From positions 2,294,001 through 2,358,000 of the forward strand of contig NZ_CP108484.1 in assembly GCF_036226505.1 (NCBI RefSeq): 64,000 nt of DNA. The letters run 5' to 3'. Positions 57,956-64,000 of this stretch are shown piece by piece. The position numbers were made by a program, and so were the translations under genes. The DNA comes from Kitasatospora sp. NBC_01246 (lineage in GTDB: Bacteria; Actinomycetota; Actinomycetes; Streptomycetales; Streptomycetaceae). The number at the start of each line of letters is the position of its first letter. The stretch's first letter is position 1. The notes under the pieces were generated by a model. The model was not told the DNA's origin. It searched no databases and worked only from the letters and a program-made list of their open reading frames with translations.

Positions 57956-58534
57956 ATGAACGGTGACGACGTCCGGACCGCGCTCGGCGAACTGCGGGAC
58001 ACCCTCGGTCCGCACACCGGTGACGGCCCGGCCTGGGCCGCGCCGGCCGGGCCGCTGGAGTGGAGCTGCCGGGAGACGGCCGTCCACCTCGCGCACGACC
58101 TGCTCGCCTACGCCGGGCAGCTCGCCGCCCGGCCCGCCACCGGATACCTGCCGCTCGACCTCACCGTGCGGGCCGACGCCCCGCCCGAGGACGTCCTGGC
58201 GGTGGTGACGGCCTGCGGGCACCTGCTGGCCACCGCCCTGGACGCCGCGCCGCCCGACCTGCGGGCCTGGCACTACGGGCCCTGCGACCCAGCCGGGTTC
58301 GCCGCGATGGGCGTGGCCGAACTGCTGCTGCACACCCATGACATCGCCCTCGGACTCGGCCTGCCCTGGCGGCCCCCGGCCGGGCTCGGCGCGGCGGTCC
58401 TGGCCCGCCTGTTCCCCGACGCCCCGCCCGGCGGGCCCACCGCCGTCCTGCTCTGGTGCACCGGGCGCGGCGAGCTGGACGGCCGCCCGCGCAGGGCCTC
58501 GTGGAGCTGGCGGGCGGCCGTGGCCGGGGAGTGA
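57956..58534 (+). CDS. DinB-like maleylpyruvate-isomerase-family protein
   Basis: A 192-residue protein of the maleylpyruvate isomerase N-terminal/DinB four-helix family. LEWSCRETAVHLAHDLLAYAGQLAAR gives the first metal-histidine helix, and VAELLLHTHDIALGLGL a further His-containing helix (HTHD). Relatives use mycothiol or bind a divalent metal; the reaction here is unknown. The start has a good GGAGG. It is the second of three DinB-like genes in the window. Confidence 0.78.
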   Translation: MNGDDVRTALGELRDTLGPHTGDGPAWAAPAGPLEWSCRETAVHLAHDLLAYAGQLAARPATGYLPLDLTVRADAPPEDVLAVVTACGHLLATALDAAPPDLRAWHYGPCDPAGFAAMGVAELLLHTHDIALGLGLPWRPPAGLGAAVLARLFPDAPPGGPTAVLLWCTGRGELDGRPRRASWSWRAAVAGE

Positions 58535-58592
58535 CCCCGGGAGCCAGGAGTCGGGAGCCGGGGGGCCGGGGAGCCTGGGAGCCGGCGACCGG

Positions 58593-58973
58593 TCAGGCGG
58601 TGGCGGCCCGCTCGGCGGCGCTGCGCTCGACGCAGAACTCGTTGCCCTCGATGTCCGCCATGGTCACCCAGCCGGTGCCGTCCGGGCGCCGCTGGTCGTC
58701 GTGGACGGTGGCGCCCAGCTCCAGCAGGCGCTCCACCTCCTCGTCCCGGGAGCGGTCCTGGGGCTGGAGGTCCAGGTGGACGCGGTTCTTCACGGTCTTG
58801 CCGTCGGGCACCCGGATGAACAGCAGCACCGCGCCCGGCGTCTCCAGGAGGGCCTCCGGGTCCCCCGGGAAGTCGTCGTCGGCCAGCTTGCCGTCCAGCA
58901 CCTTCGCCCAGAACTCGCCGAGGCGGTAGGGGTCGGCGCAGTCGATCGTCACATGTCGTACCAGAGAAGCCAT
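58593..58973 (-). CDS. VOC-family (glyoxalase-like) protein
   Basis: A 126-residue single VOC domain protein. VRHVTIDCADPYRLGEFWAKVLDG starts it and DIEGNEFCVERS ends it, both typical of glyoxalase_6-type proteins of unknown substrate. NRVHLDLQPQDRSRDEEVERLLELGATV carries the second metal-side residue. The ATG ending at 58973 is used. It is monocistronic, convergent with the DinB-like gene. Confidence 0.88.
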   Translation of the reverse strand: MASLVRHVTIDCADPYRLGEFWAKVLDGKLADDDFPGDPEALLETPGAVLLFIRVPDGKTVKNRVHLDLQPQDRSRDEEVERLLELGATVHDDQRRPDGTGWVTMADIEGNEFCVERSAAERAATA

Positions 58974-59062
58974 GGGGAGCACTCTGGACCGCCGCCCCGG
59001 CCCCCGTCCACCCGATTCGCCGCGAACCCGTCAACGGGGGCCGGGCCGAGCGGCTGTGCGGG

Positions 59063-59617
59063 TCAGGCCGAGCGGCTGTGCAGGTGGCCGTCCAGGGGGA
59101 ACTCCGGCGAGCTGGCCCGCAGAACGCTCCCGAACCGGTAGCCGGCCTTCTCGGCCACCCGGCAGGAGGCCGCGTTGTCCACCTGGTGGAGCAGGTCGAG
59201 CCGGACCAGCCCGTCCGCCGCGAAGGCCGCGAACGCCCAGCGGGTGAGCCCCTCCAGGGCGCGCGGGGCCACGCCGCGGCCGCGGGCGGCGGCGGCCGTC
59301 CAGTAGCCCACCTCGGCCGCCGGCGCACCGGGCGCACCGCGCTTGAGCACCACGTTGGCGACCAGCTCGGCCGGCCGCCCCCCGGCGGGGCCGCCGAGGG
59401 GCGCCAGGACGGCGAAGCTGTACCGCTCGCCGGCCGCCCGGCCGCGCTCCTGCGCCTCCAGCCAGCGGGCCGCCTCGTCCAGGTCCGCCACGGGGGTACG
59501 GGTGAAGTGCCGCAGCGTCTCGTCCCGGTAGATCTCGACCAGGGCAGCCGCGTCCTCGTCCCGGAACGGGCGCAGCAGCAGGCCCTCGGCAACGGGCGAT
59601 TGGGTGGCGACCGTCAT
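59063..59617 (-). CDS. GNAT acetyltransferase (RimJ/RimL-like)
   Basis: A 184-residue GNAT acetyltransferase of the ribosomal-protein-alanine type. LLLRPFRDEDAAALVEIYRDE is strand 1-helix 1, AEVGYWTAAAARGRGVAPRAL holds the acetyl-CoA loop (RGRGVA), and VRLDLLHQVDNAASCRVAEKAGYRFG is the final motif. Its start codon overlaps the truncated globin stop by four bases, so the two are coupled. A role in modifying amines or in RimJ-like N-terminal acetylation is possible; the target is unknown. Confidence 0.9.
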   Translation of the reverse strand: MTVATQSPVAEGLLLRPFRDEDAAALVEIYRDETLRHFTRTPVADLDEAARWLEAQERGRAAGERYSFAVLAPLGGPAGGRPAELVANVVLKRGAPGAPAAEVGYWTAAAARGRGVAPRALEGLTRWAFAAFAADGLVRLDLLHQVDNAASCRVAEKAGYRFGSVLRASSPEFPLDGHLHSRSA

Positions 59618-60072
59618 CGCAGGCCCTCCCAGCCCCAGCGCGGGGTCGGCCCCGGCTCCCCGAGGTCCTCGCCGACGGGCGCCGCCGAGACGTCCCTGGC
59701 GATCTTCGTGCCCCAGTCGAAGTACTCCAGCACCCGGCGGCGCAGCAGCTCGTCCCCGGGCAGCTCCTGCCGCACGGCGGCGCCCATCAGCTCCATCCAG
59801 CGCCCGCGCTGCTCCTCGGTGATGGCGAGTCCGAGGTGCGTGCGGAGCAGCGCCTGGTGGCCGCCGAGGTCGGCGGTGAACCGGGCCGGGCCGCCGAAGA
59901 CCTCGGCCAGCCAGACGGCGACGTGTTCGATGTGGGTGGTGGTGAAGTTCGCGAAGACGGGCTTCAGCACCGGGTCGGCCAGGACGCCCTCGTAGAAGGT
60001 GTTGCTGAGACGGCGGAGCGCCTCCATGCCCCCCAGCGCGTCGTACAGGCTCTCGGGCCGTTCGTCGCTCAT
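59614..60072 (-). CDS. Truncated hemoglobin, group II (trHbO-like)
   Basis: A 152-residue 2/2 globin. LYDALGGMEALRRLSNTFYEGVLADPVLKPVF is the N-terminal half, and HIEHVAVWLAEVFGGPARFT with GGHQALLRTHLGLAI gives the E-F region and the proximal histidine (LRTHLGL). EYFDWGTKIARD and PRWGWEGL place the group II tryptophan. Such globins handle O2, NO or reactive nitrogen. Directly upstream lie three 13-14-bp direct repeats that may be regulatory. It is co-transcribed with the GNAT gene. Confidence 0.92.
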   Translation of the reverse strand: MSDERPESLYDALGGMEALRRLSNTFYEGVLADPVLKPVFANFTTTHIEHVAVWLAEVFGGPARFTADLGGHQALLRTHLGLAITEEQRGRWMELMGAAVRQELPGDELLRRRVLEYFDWGTKIARDVSAAPVGEDLGEPGPTPRWGWEGLR

Positions 60073-60093
60073 GCGTGTTCTCCCCGTTCGGAT

Positions 60094-60133
60094 CCGACGG
60101 CACCTTTCCGACGGCGCCTTCCGATGGCACCTT
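60094..60133. repeat. Three direct repeats upstream of globin gene
   Basis: CCGACGGCACCTTT (60094), CCGACGGCGCCTT (60108) and CCGATGGCACCTT (60121) are head to tail, 22-61 bp upstream of the globin start. In the mRNA sense each reads AAGGTGCC then RTCGG. They could be regulator half-sites or a slippage product. Confidence 0.6.
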
Positions 60134-60272
60134 CCTAGCAGCCAGCCCGGCCCGCGACCGCCCCGGGCGGCGCCTGTTCGCGCCCGGCACAGCAAGCGGA
60201 GGCGGATGTTCCGGCCCGCCGCCCCCGCCGGTACTCCGCCCACCGCCGCCGACCGGAGCCGGGCACCCGCTT

Positions 60273-60296
60273 GACCTTGCCACTGGCGGCAGGGTC
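60273..60296. promoter_or_regulatory. MerR-type dyad in SDR promoter
   Basis: A 24-bp dyad pairs GACC-T-TGCC with GGCA-G-GGTC around six bases. It starts inside a consensus -35 box (TTGACC, 60271-60276), the placement MerR activators use between -35 and -10 elements. The MerR gene is just downstream of the SDR gene. Confidence 0.6.
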
Positions 60297-60310
60297 GGAG
60301 GGTGGACCGC

Positions 60311-61084
60311 ATGAACGAGCACACGCAGCACCGAACGGCCACCCGCATCGTGCTGGTCACCGGCGCCGGGACGGGGATCGGCCGGGCCACCGCACACGCC
60401 TTCGCGGCCCAGGACCCGGAGGTCGAGGTGGTGGCGGTCGGACGGCGGGCCGAGCCACTGGCGGAGACCGCGCGCTACGCCCCCGGCCGGATCCACCCGC
60501 TGACCGCGGACATCACCGGCGCCGACGCCCCCGAGGCACTCGTACGCGAGGTGCTCGACCGGTACGGGCGGCTGGACGTGCTGGTGAACAACGCCGGGAT
60601 CGTCCGCGGCGGCGCCCTCGGCGGGATCACCCGGGACGCGGTCGCGGACCAGCTCGCGACCAACCTGACCGCCGCCGTCCTGCTCGGCCAGGCCGCCCTG
60701 GCGCCGCTGGAGGCGAGCGGGGGCGTGATCGTCAACGTCACGACGTCCGTCGGCCAGCGCGGCTGGCCGGGCAACGCGGTGTACGCGGCGAGCAAGGCCG
60801 CACTGGAGTCGGTGACCCGCAGCTGGGCGGTGGAGCTGGCGCCGCGCGGCGTACGGGTGGTCGCGGTGGCGCCCGGGGCGATCGAGACCCCGATCGGCGA
60901 GCACTCCGGGCTCGACGCCGGACAGCGGGAGGCCGTCCGGCGGTGGCAGATCGCCCACACCCCGCTCGGGCGGATCGGCCGGCCCGCCGAGGTGGCCTGG
61001 GCGATCACGCAACTCGCCTCTCCACAGGCCTCGTTCGTCACCGGAGTAGTGTTGCCGGTGGACGGCGGTGCCGTCGTGGGGTGA
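60311..61084 (+). CDS. Short-chain dehydrogenase/reductase (SDR)
   Basis: A 257-residue classical SDR oxidoreductase. VLVTGAGTGIGRATAHAFA is the TGxxxGxG cofactor motif (about residues 15-22), VLVNNAGIVRGG the NNAG motif, and the catalytic set is Ser in VTTSVGQ with YAASK (YxxxK). VAPGAIETPIG follows. It reduces a ketone or oxidises an alcohol of unknown identity. ATG 60311; GTG 60302 is an alternative and may be leaderless. MerR dyad ahead and a MerR gene downstream suggest induced expression. Confidence 0.92.
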   Translation: MNEHTQHRTATRIVLVTGAGTGIGRATAHAFAAQDPEVEVVAVGRRAEPLAETARYAPGRIHPLTADITGADAPEALVREVLDRYGRLDVLVNNAGIVRGGALGGITRDAVADQLATNLTAAVLLGQAALAPLEASGGVIVNVTTSVGQRGWPGNAVYAASKAALESVTRSWAVELAPRGVRVVAVAPGAIETPIGEHSGLDAGQREAVRRWQIAHTPLGRIGRPAEVAWAITQLASPQASFVTGVVLPVDGGAVVG

Positions 61085-61126
61085 GCCGGGCGGTGGTCCG
61101 GAGTGAGCCGGGCGGTGCCGTCCGGG
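61081..61126. repeat. 22-bp tandem duplication spanning the SDR stop codon
   Basis: GTGAGCCGGGCGGTGGTCCGGA (22 bp, given here as the unit starting at 61081) is repeated with small changes from 61103. The stop TGA at 61082-61084 falls in the first copy. Confidence 0.68.
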
Positions 61127-61142
61127 AAGGGGCGGGGCAGCG

Positions 61143-61565
61143 GTGCGGATCGGCGAACTGGCCCGGGTGACCGGCAGCACGGCCCGGGCCCTGCGGCACT
61201 ACGAGCAGGCCGGGCTGATCGCGTCCTCCCGCGCGGCCAACGGCTACCGGGTGTACGAGGACTCGGCGGCCGTCCGGGTCCGCAACATCCGCGGCCTGCT
61301 CGCGGCCGGGTTCACCCTGGAGGACGTCCGGCCTTTCCTGTCCTGCCTGGACGGCGACATGCTGGCCGCGCGACCCTCGGCCGGCGCGCTGCGGATCGCC
61401 CGGAACCGGCTCGCCGTCCTGGAGCGCCGGATCGCCGCCCAGACCGAGGCCCGGGACCGGCTGCTCGCCGCGCTGACGGCGGCCGGCGACGAGGCGGCGC
61501 CGGTGGCCGGCGGCGGGGCGCCGGTGGCCGGCGGCGGGGCGCCGGTGGTGGCGGGCGACCGCTGA
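61143..61565 (+). CDS. MerR-family transcriptional regulator
   Basis: A 140-residue MerR regulator. IGELARVTGSTARALRHYEQAGLIASSRAANGYRVY is the winged HTH (1-38), and a coiled-coil dimer helix runs about 80-112. The short C-terminus is Gly/Ala/Pro-rich (AAPVAGGGAPVAGGGAPVVA), made by a duplicated unit of about 21 bp; no metal-binding cysteines are there. GTG 61143 has GGGGCGG upstream. It lies 58 bp after the SDR gene on the same strand and probably activates that gene through the dyad at 60273-60296. Confidence 0.92.
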   Translation: MRIGELARVTGSTARALRHYEQAGLIASSRAANGYRVYEDSAAVRVRNIRGLLAAGFTLEDVRPFLSCLDGDMLAARPSAGALRIARNRLAVLERRIAAQTEARDRLLAALTAAGDEAAPVAGGGAPVAGGGAPVVAGDR

Positions 61566-61661
61566 CGGCGGCGGGCGGCGGGCGCTGACACTCGCGGCCC
61601 GTCCGGGTGACACCCTTGATCAGGGGTGTGCAGCGGGCGGGCGGCGGAGGAAAGTGGGCGC

Positions 61662-63194
61662 ATGCAGATTCCACTCACCGTGATGGACTTCCTCGACCGG
61701 GCCGAGCTGGTCTACGGCGACCGGGTCGGCATCGTCGACGAGCCGGCGCAACCCGCCGAATCCTGGGGCGAGCTGACCTACCGCCGGGTCGCCGAGCTGG
61801 CCCGGGCGCAGGCGGCCGGCCTGGACCGGCTGGGCGTCGGGCCGGGCGAACGGGTCGCGATCGTGTCGCACAACTCGGCCCGGCTGATGACCTCGCTCTA
61901 CGGGGTGAGCGGACACGGCCGGGTCCTGGTACCGGTGAACTTCCGGCTGCGGGCCGAGGAGGTCTCGTACATCGTCGAGCAGAGCGGCGCCTCCGTGCTG
62001 CTGGTCGACCCCGAACTCGCCGAGCCGCTGGCCGGCGTCCGCGCCCGGCACACCTTCGTGCTCGGCACGGACAGCGACGCCCGGCTGTACGACTTCGACC
62101 GCGCGCCGCGCCGCTACGAGATCGGCGAGAACGACACCGCGACCGTCAACTACACCAGCGGAACCACCGCCCGCCCCAAGGGCGTCCAGCTCACCCACCG
62201 CAACATCTGGCTGAACTCCGTGCTGATGGGCCTGCACTTCGGTGCCGGTGACCGGGATGTCTACCTGCACACCCTGCCGATGTTCCACGCCAACGGCTGG
62301 GGCCTGCCGTTCGCCCTCACCGGGCTGGGCGCGCGGCACATCGTGCTGCGCAAGGTGGACGGCGCCGAGATCCTGCGCCGGGTCGAGCGGCACGGGGTGA
62401 CCTTCCTGAGCGGCGCGCCCGCGGTGGTCCAGATGGTGCTGGACGCGGCCGCCGACTGGGACGGCCCCGTCCCCGGCCGGGACAAGGTGCGGATGATCGT
62501 GGCCGGCGCGCCGCCGCCGACCTCCGTGGTGCAGCGGGTCGAGGCCGAACTCGGCTGGGAGTTCATGCAGATCTACGGCCTGACCGAGACCTCGCCGGTG
62601 GTCACGGTGAACCGCTCGCGCGCCGAGTGGGACGAACTGCCCGCCGGTGAGCGCGCGGAGAAGCTGGTGCAGGCGGGCGCGCCGGCCCTAGGCAACCAGG
62701 TGCGGGTCGACGGCCAGGGCGAGGTGCTCGTCCGCGCCAACGTCGTGATGGACGGCTACTGGCAGCAGCCGAAGGAGACGGCGGAGGCGGTCCGGGACGG
62801 CTGGTTCCACACCGGGGACGGCGGCACCCTCACCGACGGCTACCTGACCATCTCGGACCGGAAGAAGGACGTCATCATCAGCGGCGGGGAGAACGTCTCC
62901 TCGATCGAGGTGGAGGACTGCCTCTACGACCACCCGGCGGTCGGCGAGGTCGCGGTGATCGGCGTGCCGGACGAGAAGTGGGGCGAGACGGTCAAGGCAC
63001 TGGTCGTGCTCAAGCCCGGGTACGACGTCCTGGAGGCCGACCTCATCGCGCACTGCAAGCAGCGGCTGGCCGGCTACAAGTCGCCCACCTCGGTGGAGTT
63101 CCGGGACACCCTGCCGCGCACCACCACCGGGAAGCTGCAGAAGTTCCGGCTCCGCGAGCCCTACTGGGTCGAGCGCGACCGGCAGGTCAACTGA
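61662..63194 (+). CDS. Acyl-CoA ligase (AMP-binding, long-chain type)
   Basis: A 510-residue ANL-superfamily ligase that activates a fatty or aromatic acid to the AMP ester and then the CoA thioester. NYTSGTTARPKGV is motif A3 (P-loop; about 165-177), IYGLTETSPV motif A5, GWFHTGDGG and SDRKKDVIISGGENVSSIEVE motifs A7-A8, and TTTGKLQKF near 495 contains the catalytic lysine A10. Start ATG 61662 has GGAGG about 12 bases upstream. It could feed the acyl-CoA dehydrogenase/ETF module far to the left, though no shared operator is seen. A hairpin follows. Confidence 0.94.
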   Translation: MQIPLTVMDFLDRAELVYGDRVGIVDEPAQPAESWGELTYRRVAELARAQAAGLDRLGVGPGERVAIVSHNSARLMTSLYGVSGHGRVLVPVNFRLRAEEVSYIVEQSGASVLLVDPELAEPLAGVRARHTFVLGTDSDARLYDFDRAPRRYEIGENDTATVNYTSGTTARPKGVQLTHRNIWLNSVLMGLHFGAGDRDVYLHTLPMFHANGWGLPFALTGLGARHIVLRKVDGAEILRRVERHGVTFLSGAPAVVQMVLDAAADWDGPVPGRDKVRMIVAGAPPPTSVVQRVEAELGWEFMQIYGLTETSPVVTVNRSRAEWDELPAGERAEKLVQAGAPALGNQVRVDGQGEVLVRANVVMDGYWQQPKETAEAVRDGWFHTGDGGTLTDGYLTISDRKKDVIISGGENVSSIEVEDCLYDHPAVGEVAVIGVPDEKWGETVKALVVLKPGYDVLEADLIAHCKQRLAGYKSPTSVEFRDTLPRTTTGKLQKFRLREPYWVERDRQVN

Positions 63195-63196
63195 CC

Positions 63197-63218
63197 GGTC
63201 CGGTCCGGTCCGGTCCGG
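63197..63218. repeat. Pentanucleotide GGTCC repeat
   Basis: About four CGGTC/GGTCC units follow directly after the ligase stop. Slippage repeat, no function implied. Confidence 0.6.
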
Positions 63219-63245
63219 GTGCCGGGCTCCCGGCCCGGCACCCGG
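63215..63245. terminator. Hairpin after acyl-CoA ligase
   Basis: CCGGGTGCCGGG (63215-63226) pairs perfectly with CCCGGCACCCGG (63234-63245) around seven bases. Confidence 0.78.
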
Positions 63246-63377
63246 CGCCCCCTTCCGGTGCGCGGGTGGGCGTCCCGACCGGCGGGTTCCGTGGAGTTGC
63301 GGGTGGCGGCCGCGGGCACGGCGTAGGGTGCGGGCTCGGGTTACCGGTGAGTCACTACCGAGGAGACGAGGACGCCC

Positions 63378-64000
63378 ATGACGACGGACGGTACGGCCCC
63401 GGCGGCCGCAGCTGTGCTGACCGGCCTGCTCGACGACCTGCGGGCCGAGAGCGAGGCCCTGGACGACCTGGTGGCCCCGCTGGCGCCCGAGCAGTGGGCG
63501 ACGGACACCCCCGCGCCGGGGTGGACGATCGCGCACCAGATCGCCCACCTGGCCTGGACGGACGACTGGACCACGCTCTCCGCCCGCGATCCAGAGGCCT
63601 TCGTCGCCGAGTCCGGCCGGGTCTTCGGCGAGCTGCTGGCCGCCGGGGCGGACCCGGTGGACGAGGGCGCGGCGCGCGGCGCGACGGAGGAGCCGCACGC
63701 GCTGCTGACGCGCTGGCGGGCCGGCCGGGAACGGCTCCGGTCGGCGCTGGCCGAGGCCCCGGACGGCCTCCGGCTCCCGTGGTTCGGGCCGCCGATGAAG
63801 GCCCCGTCGATGGCGACCGCCCGGCTGATGGAGACCTGGGCGCACGGGCAGGACGTCGCGGACACCCTGGGCGCGGTCCGCGAGCCGACCGCGCGGCTGC
63901 GGCACATCGCCCACCTGGGCGTACGGACCATGGGATTCGCCTTCACCCTGCACGGGCTGCCCACGCCGCAGACCCCGGTCCGGGTCGAACTGACGGCGCC
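63378..64000 (+). CDS. TIGR03084-family metal-binding protein, partial
   Basis: The first 207 or so residues of a DinB/maleylpyruvate-isomerase-like protein of the TIGR03084 type; the window ends before its stop. [48 protein letters not shown] has the first metal-His helix (AHQIAHL) and [15 protein letters not shown] the second His. [15 protein letters not shown] follows. ATG 63378 has AGGAGACGAGG upstream. It is the third DinB-like, possibly mycothiol-related, protein in the window. Function unknown. Confidence 0.85.
   Translation, partial: MTTDGTAPAAAAVLTGLLDDLRAESEALDDLVAPLAPEQWATDTPAPGWTIAHQIAHLAWTDDWTTLSARDPEAFVAESGRVFGELLAAGADPVDEGAARGATEEPHALLTRWRAGRERLRSALAEAPDGLRLPWFGPPMKAPSMATARLMETWAHGQDVADTLGAVREPTARLRHIAHLGVRTMGFAFTLHGLPTPQTPVRVELTA

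Noticed and set aside
1..64000. tRNA, rRNA, insertion sequences or an integrated element
   Set aside because: I found no tRNA-like cloverleaf segment, rRNA match, transposase or integrase frame, or terminal repeats with target duplications on reading both strands; a tRNAscan or Infernal run would be decisive.

Overview
The window is a chromosomal segment of a high-GC actinobacterium, almost certainly a member of the Streptomycetaceae (Streptomyces or Kitasatospora). The signs are a G/C-saturated third codon position, frequent GTG starts, four-base ATGA/GTGA overlaps inside operons, perfect hairpins without U tracts as terminators, and families typical of that group (DGPF/ECF42 pairs, DUF1876, TIGR03084/TIGR03086, DyP-encapsulin). 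I count about 68 protein-coding genes. I see no rRNA, tRNA, CRISPR array, insertion sequence or large NRPS/PKS cluster. The right edge cuts a TIGR03084-type gene.

Layout. 0-6.5 kb: ClC channel, then a beta-oxidation module (acyl-CoA dehydrogenase, TetR regulator, zinc-ribbon/OB-fold protein, etfB-etfA) tied together by six copies of one palindrome. 6.6-11.6 kb: PadR/HAAS-domain pair, a DyP peroxidase-encapsulin nanocompartment operon, and a flavin reductase/LLM oxidoreductase pair. 11.8-17.6 kb: PP2C phosphatase, large secreted M9 collagenase, DoxX protein, TIGR03086 protein, hemerythrin. 17.7-24.7 kb: a VOC protein and a five-gene operon (ATP-grasp, DUF364-like, cysteine-synthase-like PLP enzyme, dipeptide-epimerase-like enzyme, methyltransferase) divergent from a GNAT gene, with Zur-box-like sites between them. 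This is the best candidate for an undescribed small-molecule (metallophore) pathway. 24.7-29.5 kb: a TetR regulator, a 14-TM efflux pump and a solo qcrB-like cytochrome b; related palindromes precede the TetR and cytochrome genes. 29.7-32.7 kb: DUF1876, YndJ-like and DUF1990 genes around paired operators. 32.8-35.4 kb: lipoprotein, ECF sigma and anti-sigma operon, then thioredoxin. 35.6-42 kb: TetR/APC permease, WYL regulator, hydrolase, OsmC and a flavin disulfide reductase. 42-50 kb: BNR-repeat protein, GNAT, EamA/RpiR pair, LacI regulator, hydrolase, SRPBCC/ArsR pair, GNAT. 50-54.7 kb: repeat-like protein, HTH protein, solo glycosyltransferase and a degraded zone with TPR- and CDF-transporter-like remnants. 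54.7-64 kb: DGPF protein with ECF42 sigma factor, MarR repressor with an extradiol dioxygenase, VOC, GNAT/truncated globin, SDR/MerR, acyl-CoA ligase and a partial TIGR03084 gene.

The strongest theme is regulatory wiring readable from DNA. The MarR-type palindrome pair at the dioxygenase recurs, with the same 39-bp spacing, 40 kb away at doxX. The acyl-CoA dehydrogenase and ETF loci share one operator family. The pump repressor and the orphan cytochrome b share another. A second theme is short tandem duplications that span stop codons at several gene ends.
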